From Lachnospiraceae bacterium (GTDB lineage Bacteria; Bacillota; Clostridia; Lachnospirales; Lachnospiraceae), in the NCBI GenBank assembly GCA_017552985.1, contig JAFZNO010000081.1:1-64000 (forward strand): 64,000 bases of DNA. Reading direction: 5' to 3'. The notes beneath the pieces were generated by a model that made no database searches, had not been told where the DNA came from, and saw only the letters and a program-made list of their open reading frames with translations. Positions 45,352 through 54,177 of the stretch are shown here, in pieces. A program made the position numbers and the translations under genes. The stretch's first letter is position 1; every line of letters starts with the position of its first letter.

Positions 45352-46212
45352 TCAGATCAGGTTTTCTTTCCTATACTTGGAAGGTGCCATCCCCGTCTGC
45401 TTTTTGAACGTATTACAAAAATAATAGGGTGACTCAAAGTGAAGCTCGTCACTAATCTCTCCGATGGAAAGCGTCGTGGCCGCAAGCAGCCTTTTTGCCC
45501 TTTCCATCCGGACGCTGCAGTGATATTTCCAGAGCGTTGTTCCCGTTGTCTGCTTGAACAGAAGGTTTAGGTGCTTAAACGTAAGCCCCATGTACTCTTC
45601 CAGTTCTTCCGAAGCAAAGGGTCTGTCTGCCCGTTCATCCAGAAACGCCATCATCTTCTGCACCTTCTCCTGTTTTCCGTCCACGTGCCTCTCCGAGAGC
45701 GATTGCTCGTAGATTTCCATAAGGATCTCGTATAGATAGGCATTCAGGCTGAGATTGGCGCCGTACTCCCTGGATTCAAACATCCTCACCAGCGTCATAA
45801 AGCGCGAAAAGATTCTGCCATTCTTATCCACGCGCGCCATTTTGGGCAACGCGTGATAAGCACGGCTTCCGCTTTCGTCCGCTTCCGTAAAGAGAAACCT
45901 TTCATATGGAGCCAGTTCTCTCCCCGTTCCCGATTCATTCAGATGAAAGTGTACGAAAAACCACTTGGTCCCTTTGGGGCACTTTACGTCTCCATAATGA
46001 TGGAGCCCCTGTTTTAAGAACAGCAACTCTCCCGGGTTAATCTCATACTCCTCATTTTCCTCGAAAACGTGAAAGCTTCCTTCCTCAACGTATAACAGCA
46101 CGTTTACGTCAAGAATTCTGTCTGGATGTACAAATCCCGCATCAGTACTTAAGTAACCACAAAGACTGACTGACGGCAATGTGTCCGTAAATAATTTGAT
46201 TTGATTTTCCAT
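45352..46212 (-). CDS. AraC-family transcriptional regulator
   Basis: 286 residues. An N-terminal cupin-like sugar-binding region (about 15-150; GELLFLKQGLHHYGD) and a C-terminal double HTH (about 190-286; FKHLNLLFKQTTGTTLWKY and ISDELHFESPYYFCNTFKKQ). ATG 46212 follows GGGAGAGGG. It lies between the GH43 gene and the divergent GH127 gene and is probably the activator of both in response to an arabinoside. Repeated motif sites occur at 46232-46244 and 46285-46297. Confidence 0.92.
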   Translation of the reverse strand: MENQIKLFTDTLPSVSLCGYLSTDAGFVHPDRILDVNVLLYVEEGSFHVFEENEEYEINPGELLFLKQGLHHYGDVKCPKGTKWFFVHFHLNESGTGRELAPYERFLFTEADESGSRAYHALPKMARVDKNGRIFSRFMTLVRMFESREYGANLSLNAYLYEILMEIYEQSLSERHVDGKQEKVQKMMAFLDERADRPFASEELEEYMGLTFKHLNLLFKQTTGTTLWKYHCSVRMERAKRLLAATTLSIGEISDELHFESPYYFCNTFKKQTGMAPSKYRKENLI

Positions 46213-46231
46213 TCCCTCTCCCGCGGCGTTC

Positions 46232-46297
46232 ATCATGCGACTATTTTATATAATTCTGCATATATTTGGCATTTAACATTGTTTATCGTGCGACTAT
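46232..46297 (+). promoter_or_regulatory. Two direct-repeat regulator-site candidates and GH127 promoter
   Basis: ATCATGCGACTAT (46232-46244) and ATCGTGCGACTAT (46285-46297) differ at one base and lie 53 bases apart in the AraC/GH127 gap. The second overlaps a TATAAT box (46295-46300) with a weak TTTAAC (46272-46277) 17 bases before it, the likely GH127 promoter. Confidence 0.5.
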
Positions 46298-46361
46298 AAT
46301 GTAATTATAGTAACAAACGGCTCAGCTGTCAATCAAAGGAAAACTTAGGAGGCGAAAAAAC

Positions 46362-48224
46362 GTGAAGGCTTTATTTGGAAAAGACGTGACGTTATGGGAC
46401 GGCGAACTGCTCGCCAAGGAGGCTTGCAACAGAAGTTATCTCGATGAGTTAAAATCCCCCGCTCTGCTCCAGAACTTCTATCAGGAAGCTGGAATCAACC
46501 AGAATTTTGGAAGCAAACACATGGCACACACTGGATGGGAAGATCCTTCCTGTCAGCTGCGCGGTCATTTTCTCGGTCATTACCTGAGCGCCTGCGCCGT
46601 GCGGTATTTTGAAACTGGTGACGAGGAGCTGCTCGCCAAGGCAAATCACATCGTTCATGAGCTTAAGCGCTGCCAGATCGAAAATGGCGGTCTTTGGGCT
46701 GCCTCCATCCCTGAAAAATATTTTTACTGGATCGCAAGAGGCAAACAGGTTTGGGCTCCCCACTATAACGTTCACAAGACGTTTATGGGCCTCTGCGACA
46801 CGTTCCGTTATACTGGCAACCAGGAAGCCTTGGACGTTGCCGTTTCCTTCGCAAAATGGTTTTATGATTTTACGAATGAAAAGACCCGCGAGGAAATGGA
46901 CAACATTCTGGATTTTGAAACTGGCGGCATGCTGGAGGTCTGGGCGGATCTTTACGAATTCACCAAGGACAACATGTTCCTTGAGCTCATAGAGCGCTAT
47001 GACAGACACAGATTGTTTGATAAGCTCTTGGAGGGCATCGACGTGCTCACCAACATGCATGCAAACACCACCATCCCCGAAGCGATCGGCGCCGCCAGGG
47101 TTTATGAAGTTACCGGCAACGAGCGCTATAAAAACATTGCCCTGAAATACTGGGAAATGGCCGTTACCAAAAGAGGTTCCTTTGTCACCGGCGGTCAGAC
47201 CTGCGGCGAAATCTGGACGCCCTTGAAATCCATGGCAGAGCGTCTTGGTGACAAGAACCAGGAGCACTGCACCGTATACAACATGATCCGCCTGGCAGAC
47301 ATTCTCTTTAAATGGACTGGAAAGGTTGAGTTTTTGGACTATATCGAGCAAAACCTTTACAATGGCATTATGGCCCAAGGGTATTTCAGAGGCGGCCATG
47401 CCAACGGACAGACTGCAGAGTTCCCCGAGGAGGGACTCATCACCTATTTCCTTCCGATGTCCGCGGGACTCCGCAAGGGCTGGGGCCAGAAATTCTCTGA
47501 TTTCTTCTGCTGCCACGGAACGCTTGTGCAAGCCAATGCGGCACATAACAGATATCTCTATTATCAGGACGGTGATCAGATCTACGTAGGCGTTTACGCA
47601 GCCAGCAAGGCAACGTTCGAGGTGAATGGAACCAGCGTGACGCTCCAGCAACGCAGGGATACCTTAAGCGGAAGCTTCCATTCCTCCAGCACCTCTTCCG
47701 CCCTTCAGGCCGTTGGCGAGAATACGCACATTTACCCGCACCAGCCTGACGTCATGAAGCAGTGCTTCAAAGTTTCTATGGAGAAAGATGCGGAATTCAC
47801 CCTTTGCTTAAGACTTCCCAAGTGGCTTAAGAGAAAGCCGGAGCTCACGATCAATGGCGAGATCACTGATACAACCGCTCTGGAAAAGGATGGATTTATC
47901 AACCTGAGACGCACCTTCAAGAATGACGATGAAATTTGCATCTGGCTTCCCCTGGATCTCTATGCGACGAAGTTGGAAGGCTCTGATAACTATTATGCCT
48001 TCTCCTACGGACCAATCGCACTTGCCGGATTGTCTGACGCAGAGCGCACGCTTCACTTAAAAGGCCATGAACTGACGGAGCTTCTTACCCATGACAACGA
48101 ACGCGAATGGGGTTCATGGAAGGACACCTTCAAAACCCGCTTCCAGGACGTTGGGATCAAGTTTATCCCCCTGAAGAACATTGGTTACGAAAGATATCAG
48201 ATCTACTTCCCCGTGGAAGAATAA
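46362..48224 (+). CDS. GH127-type beta-L-arabinofuranosidase (DUF1680)
   Basis: 620 residues, cytosolic. An alpha/alpha barrel core is followed by a beta-sandwich C-terminus. The zinc site of the family is matched: Glu in GQTCGEIW, Cys in NQEHCTVYNM, and the CC pair in FFCCHG, in which one Cys is the nucleophile. A His-rich pocket (GHFLGHYLSA, HYNVHKTFMG) is also present. GTG 46362 is the start, with GGAGGCG 8 bases before. GH146 is the nearest alternative family. With GH43 and AraC it forms an arabinoside locus. Confidence 0.92.
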   Translation: MKALFGKDVTLWDGELLAKEACNRSYLDELKSPALLQNFYQEAGINQNFGSKHMAHTGWEDPSCQLRGHFLGHYLSACAVRYFETGDEELLAKANHIVHELKRCQIENGGLWAASIPEKYFYWIARGKQVWAPHYNVHKTFMGLCDTFRYTGNQEALDVAVSFAKWFYDFTNEKTREEMDNILDFETGGMLEVWADLYEFTKDNMFLELIERYDRHRLFDKLLEGIDVLTNMHANTTIPEAIGAARVYEVTGNERYKNIALKYWEMAVTKRGSFVTGGQTCGEIWTPLKSMAERLGDKNQEHCTVYNMIRLADILFKWTGKVEFLDYIEQNLYNGIMAQGYFRGGHANGQTAEFPEEGLITYFLPMSAGLRKGWGQKFSDFFCCHGTLVQANAAHNRYLYYQDGDQIYVGVYAASKATFEVNGTSVTLQQRRDTLSGSFHSSSTSSALQAVGENTHIYPHQPDVMKQCFKVSMEKDAEFTLCLRLPKWLKRKPELTINGEITDTTALEKDGFINLRRTFKNDDEICIWLPLDLYATKLEGSDNYYAFSYGPIALAGLSDAERTLHLKGHELTELLTHDNEREWGSWKDTFKTRFQDVGIKFIPLKNIGYERYQIYFPVEE

Positions 48225-48230
48225 AAAACA

Positions 48231-48263
48231 GGCTGGTACCCGCGATTTTCCTGGGTACCAGCC
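48231..48263 (+). terminator. Terminator after GH127 gene
   Basis: 11-bp arms GGCTGGTACCC/GGGTACCAGCC with an 11-base loop followed by CTTTTAAC. Confidence 0.85.
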
Positions 48264-48324
48264 CTTTTAACATAATATTTTCCCATCTCTTCTAACATAC
48301 GTCATCACGCATCCACTCTCATGG

Positions 48325-48882
48325 TTATTTGATCCTGCCCTCCAATTCCTGCATGACTTGAATCTTATCCATGGGAAGGATCGCCTTCACGTCGTTATCA
48401 CTGCCGTTGAAAAAGGCGATCAGCTCGTAACCGATTTTCCGGAGTTCCGCAGCCACCACGTTCGCTTCCAAGACGTCATATTTGAAATCGTCTCCCACCG
48501 GTTTTCCCTGAAAACTATACTTGGATACTTCTGAGCGGTATCGGTTTACGGTTGACAAGACGTCAAGCACGTTCGGAGAACCAATGCCGTTAAGGATTCC
48601 GTTTACGGCAACCACAAAAGCAGTTATGTCAACGGAGCAGTTCAATTCCGTTAGAAATCCTTCTTCCGTCAGCCGTTCGATCCACGCGTCATAGAATTCA
48701 AAAAACGTATCTTCCGTGGAATCCTCCGTCAGCGCGACATACTCTTCCATGCCGGTAACGTCAAATTGATGATTGGTGATCAGCTCCGTAATTTCGGAAT
48801 AGATCGCCGGATCCGTAGTACCCTCTTCAAATACCAGATCATATCCTGAGTAGTCATATGGAATGCTAAGAATATCGTTCAT
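48325..48882 (-). CDS. Uncharacterised acidic protein, 185 residues
   Basis: No signal peptide or membrane helix. The protein is acidic, with an N-terminal segment rich in Asp/Glu and several tyrosines. The C-terminal part reads like a small alpha/beta domain (VAAELRKIGYELIAFFNGSDNDVKAIL). It resembles the DUF6630-like size class but I am not sure. ATG 48882 follows GGAGG and is preferred over a GTG one codon earlier. No link to neighbours is evident. Confidence 0.6.
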   Translation of the reverse strand: MNDILSIPYDYSGYDLVFEEGTTDPAIYSEITELITNHQFDVTGMEEYVALTEDSTEDTFFEFYDAWIERLTEEGFLTELNCSVDITAFVVAVNGILNGIGSPNVLDVLSTVNRYRSEVSKYSFQGKPVGDDFKYDVLEANVVAAELRKIGYELIAFFNGSDNDVKAILPMDKIQVMQELEGRIK

Positions 48883-48924
48883 CACGTCATGCCTCCTCCT
48901 TTTTCATGCCTAAGTTATATTTAA

Positions 48925-49614
48925 CTAATTTATCGACTGTCCTAACAGAAAAGCCTTCTCCAAATCCTCCTCGGTGACGTCGCCCTTTTCTCTTGCTCCC
49001 CTAACAAGAACTTTTCCGGCTTCTGCCAAATGAAAGAAGTTTAGGATCAGATCGTACTGCGTCAATATGGAATCAAACAATTCCGGTAACTGCGCGGCGC
49101 CAACGAGTATAAGTCCGAGTTTTTTGACGCGAAATTCATTTCTCATCGGTGTGTGCAGCCTGTCGATCACAGCCTTGAGCTGAGCACTGATTCCGTAAAA
49201 ATACACCGGCGAAGCAACTATCAATACGTCCGCTTCCTTCAGTTTTGCGTAGATTTCATCCATGTCATCTTTTTGAAAGCACTCATGCCCCTCTCGCGTA
49301 AAACATGAATTACAGCCTACGCACGGATTCACCTTGTGATCCGTCACCGAAATCACCTCAACCGCGTGATTGCCGGCAGCTCCTTTGACAAATGCCTCTA
49401 CAAGCTTCTCCGTGTTTCCCTCTTTTCTGGGACTTCCTGCCAAAACAAGGATCTTACTTTTCCTATGACTGCTAAGGCATTCGTCCCTTAACTTTGTCAA
49501 ATGTTCAATGACGTTGGCATCTGCCACAATGCAACCTGGGCACGAACCTTCAATCTTTTTTGCACAGCCCGTACAACATTCCCCGCAGGCCGTAATCGTT
49601 GAAAAATCCGTCAT
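48925..49614 (-). CDS. Iron-sulfur flavoprotein: DUF3795-like Cys region plus FMN reductase
   Basis: 229 residues. The first 45 residues are Cys-rich (ACGECCTGCAKK, CPGC), resembling DUF3795. Then comes a flavodoxin-like NADPH-dependent FMN reductase domain (about 53-229) with ILVLAGSPRKEGNTEKL for FMN binding and CVGCNSCFTREGHECF, typical of iron-sulfur flavoproteins, plus SPVYFYGISAQLK. ATG 49614 is one base after the stop of the small upstream frame. It is likely an electron-transfer or reductase enzyme; the substrate is unknown. Confidence 0.85.
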   Translation of the reverse strand: MTDFSTITACGECCTGCAKKIEGSCPGCIVADANVIEHLTKLRDECLSSHRKSKILVLAGSPRKEGNTEKLVEAFVKGAAGNHAVEVISVTDHKVNPCVGCNSCFTREGHECFQKDDMDEIYAKLKEADVLIVASPVYFYGISAQLKAVIDRLHTPMRNEFRVKKLGLILVGAAQLPELFDSILTQYDLILNFFHLAEAGKVLVRGAREKGDVTEEDLEKAFLLGQSIN

Positions 49615-49615
49615 T

Positions 49616-49813
49616 TTATCTCTCTGCCTTTCTCTTTCCCCAAATCTCACATACCAAATGACGCGTGCCGTCCTGATCCAGCATCACGTATTCCCAGTGA
49701 AATCCCTGTGTTGAAATATCGGAGAACATCCAGTAAGTCCGCTCCTCATCCAACACTTTTCCCACCATTCTCGACGGGAAAATAAAAATATCTTGAATTC
49801 CTATGCCTTCCAA
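49616..49813 (-). CDS. Possible small protein upstream of the flavoprotein
   Basis: A 65-codon frame lies between the serine hydrolase (ends 49844) and the flavoprotein (starts 49614), ending one base before the latter. Its composition looks protein-like (FPSRMVGKVLDEERTYW, GFHWEYVMLDQDG, CEIWGKRK). The start is weak: TTG 49813 or ATG 49768, neither with a strong ribosome site. It may be real and translationally coupled or a degraded remnant. Confidence 0.4.
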   Translation of the reverse strand: MEGIGIQDIFIFPSRMVGKVLDEERTYWMFSDISTQGFHWEYVMLDQDGTRHLVCEIWGKRKAER

Positions 49814-49843
49814 AACCCGCCGGAAGATCCATTTTCATCCCCC

Positions 49844-50857
49844 TTACGCTATAATTTCCAACAATTTCTCAATGCCAGATTCGGCCTGGGCGACTCCCGG
49901 ATTTGCGTTTGTCATGACAATGCCGATCGTTCCGGTGCGAAGGTCCAGTTTGATCATGCACTGTCCATTTTCTCCCCAGCCTCTGGAGGCTACCGCATCT
50001 TCCCCTTCCGGAAAAATGCCCAAACCGGCCCAGGAGAATTTCTCCGCCGGTTTGATCATTTCCTGCGCCGTCTCTTTCCGCAAAAGCGTACTTTTCCCTT
50101 GGAGTGCCAGGTAAAACTCAGAAGTGATCGCAAAAAGGTCCTCCGGCGTGCTCCACAGTCCGGATGCTGCAAGATCAGGAATTACTGGAAATCTCCCCGG
50201 AATGGCCGTGCCTTCCTCATCATAACCGGTGGCCATTTTCGCCTGATGCTTTTCCATATTCTGCGTCGTTGCAAAGAAGGAGTTTTTCAGACCTAATCTT
50301 TCAAAAATCATTTCCTCCGCAACGTCCTCATATGCCTTGCCCGTCACGTTTTGTATCATTTGCTGCAGGACGCAATAACCGGCATCAGAATACTCAAAAA
50401 ATTCTCCTTTTGGCATTTCGGCAATCGCAGGATTGCTATTATACCTTGTCTTTCCTTCCAAAACGTCTAACAGGGTGATTTCCGGATCAGACCTGCGCCA
50501 TCCATAAAACCCGTCTTCACCATCCACGATCCCTGCCGTATGGCACAGGACGTTCCGGATCGTTGCATCGCTTAGATTTCCGTTCGGCGTTAGAAGCTTC
50601 CATTGCCCCAAGTAATCATCGACTTTCCGGTCAATATCGATCATATTTAATTCCTGCATTCTCATGACAATAAGTGCCGTGACGAATTTCGAAATGGAAC
50701 AAGCAGGAAAAACCGTATCACGCTCCACCGGCGCGCCGCTCTCTCTGTCAGAAACGCCATAAACCTCCGTCTGGGCTTCTTCTCCTGCCCTCCCGTATGC
50801 CATGGTTACCCCAGGAAAACGACTGAGAACATTCTTTTTCTCTTCCTCACGCGTCAT
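49844..50857 (-). CDS. Beta-lactamase-family serine hydrolase
   Basis: 337 residues, no signal peptide. SxxK is SISK (about 54-57) and the Tyr motif is YSDAG (YxN replaced by YSD). The third box is unclear (GWGENGQ). It belongs to the same broad family as the gene at 8298-9509, but the two proteins are not close copies. Its start overlaps the end of the epimerase gene by 11 bases, so the two are coupled. Confidence 0.85.
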   Translation of the reverse strand: MTREEEKKNVLSRFPGVTMAYGRAGEEAQTEVYGVSDRESGAPVERDTVFPACSISKFVTALIVMRMQELNMIDIDRKVDDYLGQWKLLTPNGNLSDATIRNVLCHTAGIVDGEDGFYGWRRSDPEITLLDVLEGKTRYNSNPAIAEMPKGEFFEYSDAGYCVLQQMIQNVTGKAYEDVAEEMIFERLGLKNSFFATTQNMEKHQAKMATGYDEEGTAIPGRFPVIPDLAASGLWSTPEDLFAITSEFYLALQGKSTLLRKETAQEMIKPAEKFSWAGLGIFPEGEDAVASRGWGENGQCMIKLDLRTGTIGIVMTNANPGVAQAESGIEKLLEIIA

Positions 50858-51722
50858 GCTTTACCCCCTCCACGTAGTAATCCAAAAGCTCATAAATCCA
50901 ATCCTTTAAAACCGAAAATTCAAAACCCAAGGCCTTCGCCTTATCCACGTTGATGCTATATTCCGGTTCTCCGTTGTATGGCGCTTCCTCGCCGTCCTCA
51001 CTGATCACGGCTTTCGCACCTGTTTTCTTCTCAACGTAGTCAAGGATCTCACGGATGGAGATCGTCCCCTCCGAACTGCCGTTGATCGCGCCGCGAAAAT
51101 CCTGATCTGCAAGGAATGCCAAAAACTTTCCTGCTTCATCGGAACGGATAAATCCCATCTGGCAATCTACGTTGTCAATCTTCATGGGAATGCCTTTCAT
51201 CACGTGTTCCACGTAAAATAAAAGCCTTTTCGTGTAATCATCTTTTCCAATCGCAAACGGATATCTGACTGCGATCCAATTCTTTTGGGGATATGCCTGC
51301 CACAGGGCGTATTCCGCCTGCCGTTTTATCTGCTCATAGGGAAAAGCCGACCTGTCGCACCAGATCAGCTCCTTTGACGTCCCGTCAAAATCCGTTTCCA
51401 AAGTATTTACGCGTTTCGGATCATATACCGACGTGCTTGACATGTAGATATATTTATCACAGTCCACGGCGTCCATCACGTACTTAACGTCATTTGAGCA
51501 ATAGGCAATCTTGTCAATGACAATGTCGTAATGCGTGCCGGACAATGCCTCCTTTACGCTTTGTTCCTCCGTTCTTTGGAATACGATCCTCTTTACCTTA
51601 TCACCGAAATCATCCGGCGTAAGTCCCCTTGTGGCAATGGTTACGTCATGTCCCTTCTCCAACAATTCCTTTACCATGTGAATGCCAAAAAAGCTCGTTC
51701 CGCCGATCACTAATATTTTCAT
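50847..51722 (-). CDS. NAD-dependent epimerase/reductase-like protein
   Basis: 291 residues. An extended short-chain dehydrogenase fold: GGTSFFGIH for dinucleotide binding at the N-terminus, SSTSVY with catalytic Ser/Tyr-like positions, and RYPFAIGKDD. The usual YxxxK catalytic pair is not clearly present (YEQIKRQAE is the best candidate). Family members include nucleotide-sugar epimerases and chloroplast-type mRNA-binding proteins. It precedes the serine hydrolase in a likely operon. Confidence 0.85.
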   Translation of the reverse strand: MKILVIGGTSFFGIHMVKELLEKGHDVTIATRGLTPDDFGDKVKRIVFQRTEEQSVKEALSGTHYDIVIDKIAYCSNDVKYVMDAVDCDKYIYMSSTSVYDPKRVNTLETDFDGTSKELIWCDRSAFPYEQIKRQAEYALWQAYPQKNWIAVRYPFAIGKDDYTKRLLFYVEHVMKGIPMKIDNVDCQMGFIRSDEAGKFLAFLADQDFRGAINGSSEGTISIREILDYVEKKTGAKAVISEDGEEAPYNGEPEYSINVDKAKALGFEFSVLKDWIYELLDYYVEGVKHDA

Positions 51723-52096
51723 TTACCCGTTCTCCAAAATCAATTCATTTTAATTATTATACCAAAGTTGGAAACTATGGTCAATTTGGTAATCCGCTCC
51801 TCGTCTGATCCCTGAAACGTATTTCAAATTTCTACCTCCGCATGCCCTGCGATTTGGCTATAATTCTTGCGAAACTGCAAGCCTTTTGAGCCACAGACTG
51901 CCGGCATTCACAGATTTTCTTAAGGTTCGCCACCGTTTTATGACCGGTAGAAAATAAGCTGCGACCATTTAACAAAAAAGTTACGGCCGGTAAAAAAGTT
52001 ATGATCATTTAACAAAAAGCCACTTGCATGGTCACGGGAAAATGATAAAATGTCAATAGACGGATCTATGAGAATTTGCTTACGGAGGAAAAAGAA
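51723..52096. other. Intergenic region with a degenerate direct repeat
   Basis: 374 bases without a credible gene. Two similar units, 51942-51978 and 51985-52018, share CCGGTA followed by an AT-rich part and the end CATTTAACAAAAA. A promoter for the plus-strand gene follows at 52024-52051. Nothing else is seen. Confidence 0.6.
52024..52051 (+). promoter_or_regulatory. Putative promoter of the gene at 52097
   Basis: TTGCAT (52024-52029), 16-base spacer, TAAAAT (52046-52051). Confidence 0.5.
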
Positions 52097-52759
52097 ATGA
52101 TAGTAGTGATCGAAATGGAGATTCTGTCCAAGTTTCAAGAAGGACAGATGAATGAATTATTGGCCTTAACGGCAAAGGATCAGATATTCTTGATCACGAG
52201 GGAGGACGGCGTACTTCCCGTCAGCATGCTCCCGATGCTCACGAAAATCAATGCAAAGCTTGAAGTCAAAACACTGCCCAGAAATGATTCTGGTTTCGAA
52301 AAGGGCTTTTTATACGGTTCCCTGTCCAAGTCAGCCGGAAAGGAAAAGGTGGTGATCCTAAGCGGCGAAACGGCCCCCTCTTCTCTTGACGAAAACTGCG
52401 CTTGGAACGAAGGCTTTGGCGTAAAGCCGAAGCGCAAACCCGCCAAAGCCCAAAAAGCAGCCGCTCCGGAAGTCGCGCAGAAAGCTTCCGAACCCGCCAT
52501 GAAAGCTTCAGAGCCCGCCAAGAAAGCTTCGGAATCTGCTAAGAAGACTCCGGAAGACGGCCTGTTCTCCGCTCCGGCTCTCTCCGGATGCAAGGACTTG
52601 ATCAAGGGCAAGGAGACCGTATTCCGCAACGTTCTCTCTGACGCAAGTGATTCCGAAATCGGTTATAAGATGCTCCTTACCCTGAACTTTGGCAAAGACG
52701 GAGAAATGATTTGGGAACAGACCCACAAACAGTTTAAGCAGTTAAGAAAGCTATTGTAA
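52097..52759 (+). CDS. Uncharacterised protein with Lys/Ala/Pro-rich linker
   Basis: 220 residues, ATG 52097 after GGAGGAAA. Three parts are visible: an N-terminal alpha/beta domain (about 1-95) containing QIFLITREDGVLPV; a basic, low-complexity linker (about 105-155) with repeats of the type KASEPA(M/K), KASESAK; and a C-terminal domain (about 160-220) with SDSEIGYKMLLTLNFGKDGE. The linker looks like histone H1 or a nucleoid-associated protein tail, but the terminal domains are not recognised. It overlaps the convergent lipoprotein gene by 9 bases at the stop. Confidence 0.65.
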   Translation: MIVVIEMEILSKFQEGQMNELLALTAKDQIFLITREDGVLPVSMLPMLTKINAKLEVKTLPRNDSGFEKGFLYGSLSKSAGKEKVVILSGETAPSSLDENCAWNEGFGVKPKRKPAKAQKAAAPEVAQKASEPAMKASEPAKKASESAKKTPEDGLFSAPALSGCKDLIKGKETVFRNVLSDASDSEIGYKMLLTLNFGKDGEMIWEQTHKQFKQLRKLL

Positions 52760-54154
52760 CACGTAATCTTTTAGCACGTAGCCATACTTGCCTTCGGTCG
52801 GCGTAAGGGTAACCGTTACGCCGGCCAGGCGGTCATTCATGGACGTATTCCAAACGGATGCATGGACAATGCATTCGTTTTCTTTCTTTTCAAAATCATC
52901 CACTAAGACGAAGTAATCACCATCATCCAATCTACTGCAATACAGCCAGCCGTCCTCCCCGCAATAAATGCCAGCCTCTGGGGAGCTGCCGCTTCCCGTC
53001 TCGTAAGTTCTCTCCTTCCCGATCACTTCCCCGTAAAACCTGGTCACTTCCGATGCAGGCATTCGGAATATGTAATCCGTCTGCGAACCATTTTCATTTA
53101 AGCGGGAATAATTCGTCTCGTCTCCAAGGTTAGACACGACATGGTAATCCTCCATCGCATCAATTTTTTCCCCAGATTCAACGTTCCTGTGCTCCTCTGA
53201 CCAGGCATAGCAGGAAACCAGGTAAAACACTGTCCTTTCTCTCAGCGTAGCATCTTCGATGAAGATTTCGTTTTCTATCCGAAGGATCGCAAGCGTAACG
53301 TCCTTATCAAGATACCCTGTCTCACTCAAAGGCATCTTTGATGTCTCTCCATAGTACTCCGTGACGACGAGCTCGTTCTCCTGCCAGTCAGCGATCAGGT
53401 AACTTTGCATGCCTTCACCGTCTCGTTCCGGATTGTAGTTTGTAGCCACTAATTCATCGGTTTTGTCTCCGTCAACGTCGATCAGAAGAAACCTTTTCCA
53501 TTCCTCTACGGTTGAAAGGTAATCACTATATGCCTCATAGCAGTTTCTTTCCACCACGGGATCGGGTTCTTCAAACTTACGAACGGCTTCTACGTATTCA
53601 TTCCGCACCTCGCGAAGTTCATCCTTCGGAATATTATCACGGACGCCGTCATACATCTTCAAAAAAGCCTTTGTCGTCGGCTCATAAGCACCGCAGACTT
53701 TTGCCACGTTCTCATCCTTGTCATACAAGATCAAAGCATAGGATCTTCCGTCACACACGTCTTGATTGGATTTGATCTTCATATTGTATAATTTCTTACG
53801 GTCAAGGACTTTTTCTATGTTGGAATACTGTTCCTCCGTGAGCGAGAGCTTGGCAATCTGCTCAAGCTCTCCATCCCGCTGATGGACCGCTTCCATTTTT
53901 TTGCCAAAAACCAGTACGTCGCGATTCGTGCAGATGATCACTCTGACGCTGAGGCAGTCATAAAAATCTCCCCAACTCAATCCGCCGAAATCAAACCCCA
54001 CCAGATATTCATCCGAGAATTCCACTTCTTCCTTCGAAGACGTTTCTGAGGAGTCTCCGTCATCCAGGGGTTCCACGTCCGAACATCCGGCGATGCAAAG
54101 AACCATGACCGTCAAAAAACAGAGTATCATTTTTTTCAATACTTTTGTGCACAT
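52751..54154 (-). CDS. Lipoprotein, uncharacterised
   Basis: 467 residues. An N-terminal hydrophobic segment ends in a lipobox LCIAGC (Cys about 24) and is followed by an acidic linker (SDVEPLDDGDSSETSS), which fits surface anchoring. The rest is alpha/beta without cysteines and contains several Tyr/Trp-rich parts and the field FLLIDVDGDKTDELVATNY, resembling a VCBS/FG-GAP-like calcium loop. The function is unknown. It follows the acyltransferase-like gene by 23 bases and may be in one operon. Confidence 0.7.
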   Translation of the reverse strand: MCTKVLKKMILCFLTVMVLCIAGCSDVEPLDDGDSSETSSKEEVEFSDEYLVGFDFGGLSWGDFYDCLSVRVIICTNRDVLVFGKKMEAVHQRDGELEQIAKLSLTEEQYSNIEKVLDRKKLYNMKIKSNQDVCDGRSYALILYDKDENVAKVCGAYEPTTKAFLKMYDGVRDNIPKDELREVRNEYVEAVRKFEEPDPVVERNCYEAYSDYLSTVEEWKRFLLIDVDGDKTDELVATNYNPERDGEGMQSYLIADWQENELVVTEYYGETSKMPLSETGYLDKDVTLAILRIENEIFIEDATLRERTVFYLVSCYAWSEEHRNVESGEKIDAMEDYHVVSNLGDETNYSRLNENGSQTDYIFRMPASEVTRFYGEVIGKERTYETGSGSSPEAGIYCGEDGWLYCSRLDDGDYFVLVDDFEKKENECIVHASVWNTSMNDRLAGVTVTLTPTEGKYGYVLKDYVLQ

Positions 54155-54177
54155 ATCTCCATAAATCCTTTCTCAGA

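Noticed and set aside
46449-47651. A 400-codon open frame antisense to the GH127 gene
   Set aside because: It lies fully inside a well-supported GH127 gene, has no ribosome site or known motif, and reflects the codon bias of the plus-strand gene.
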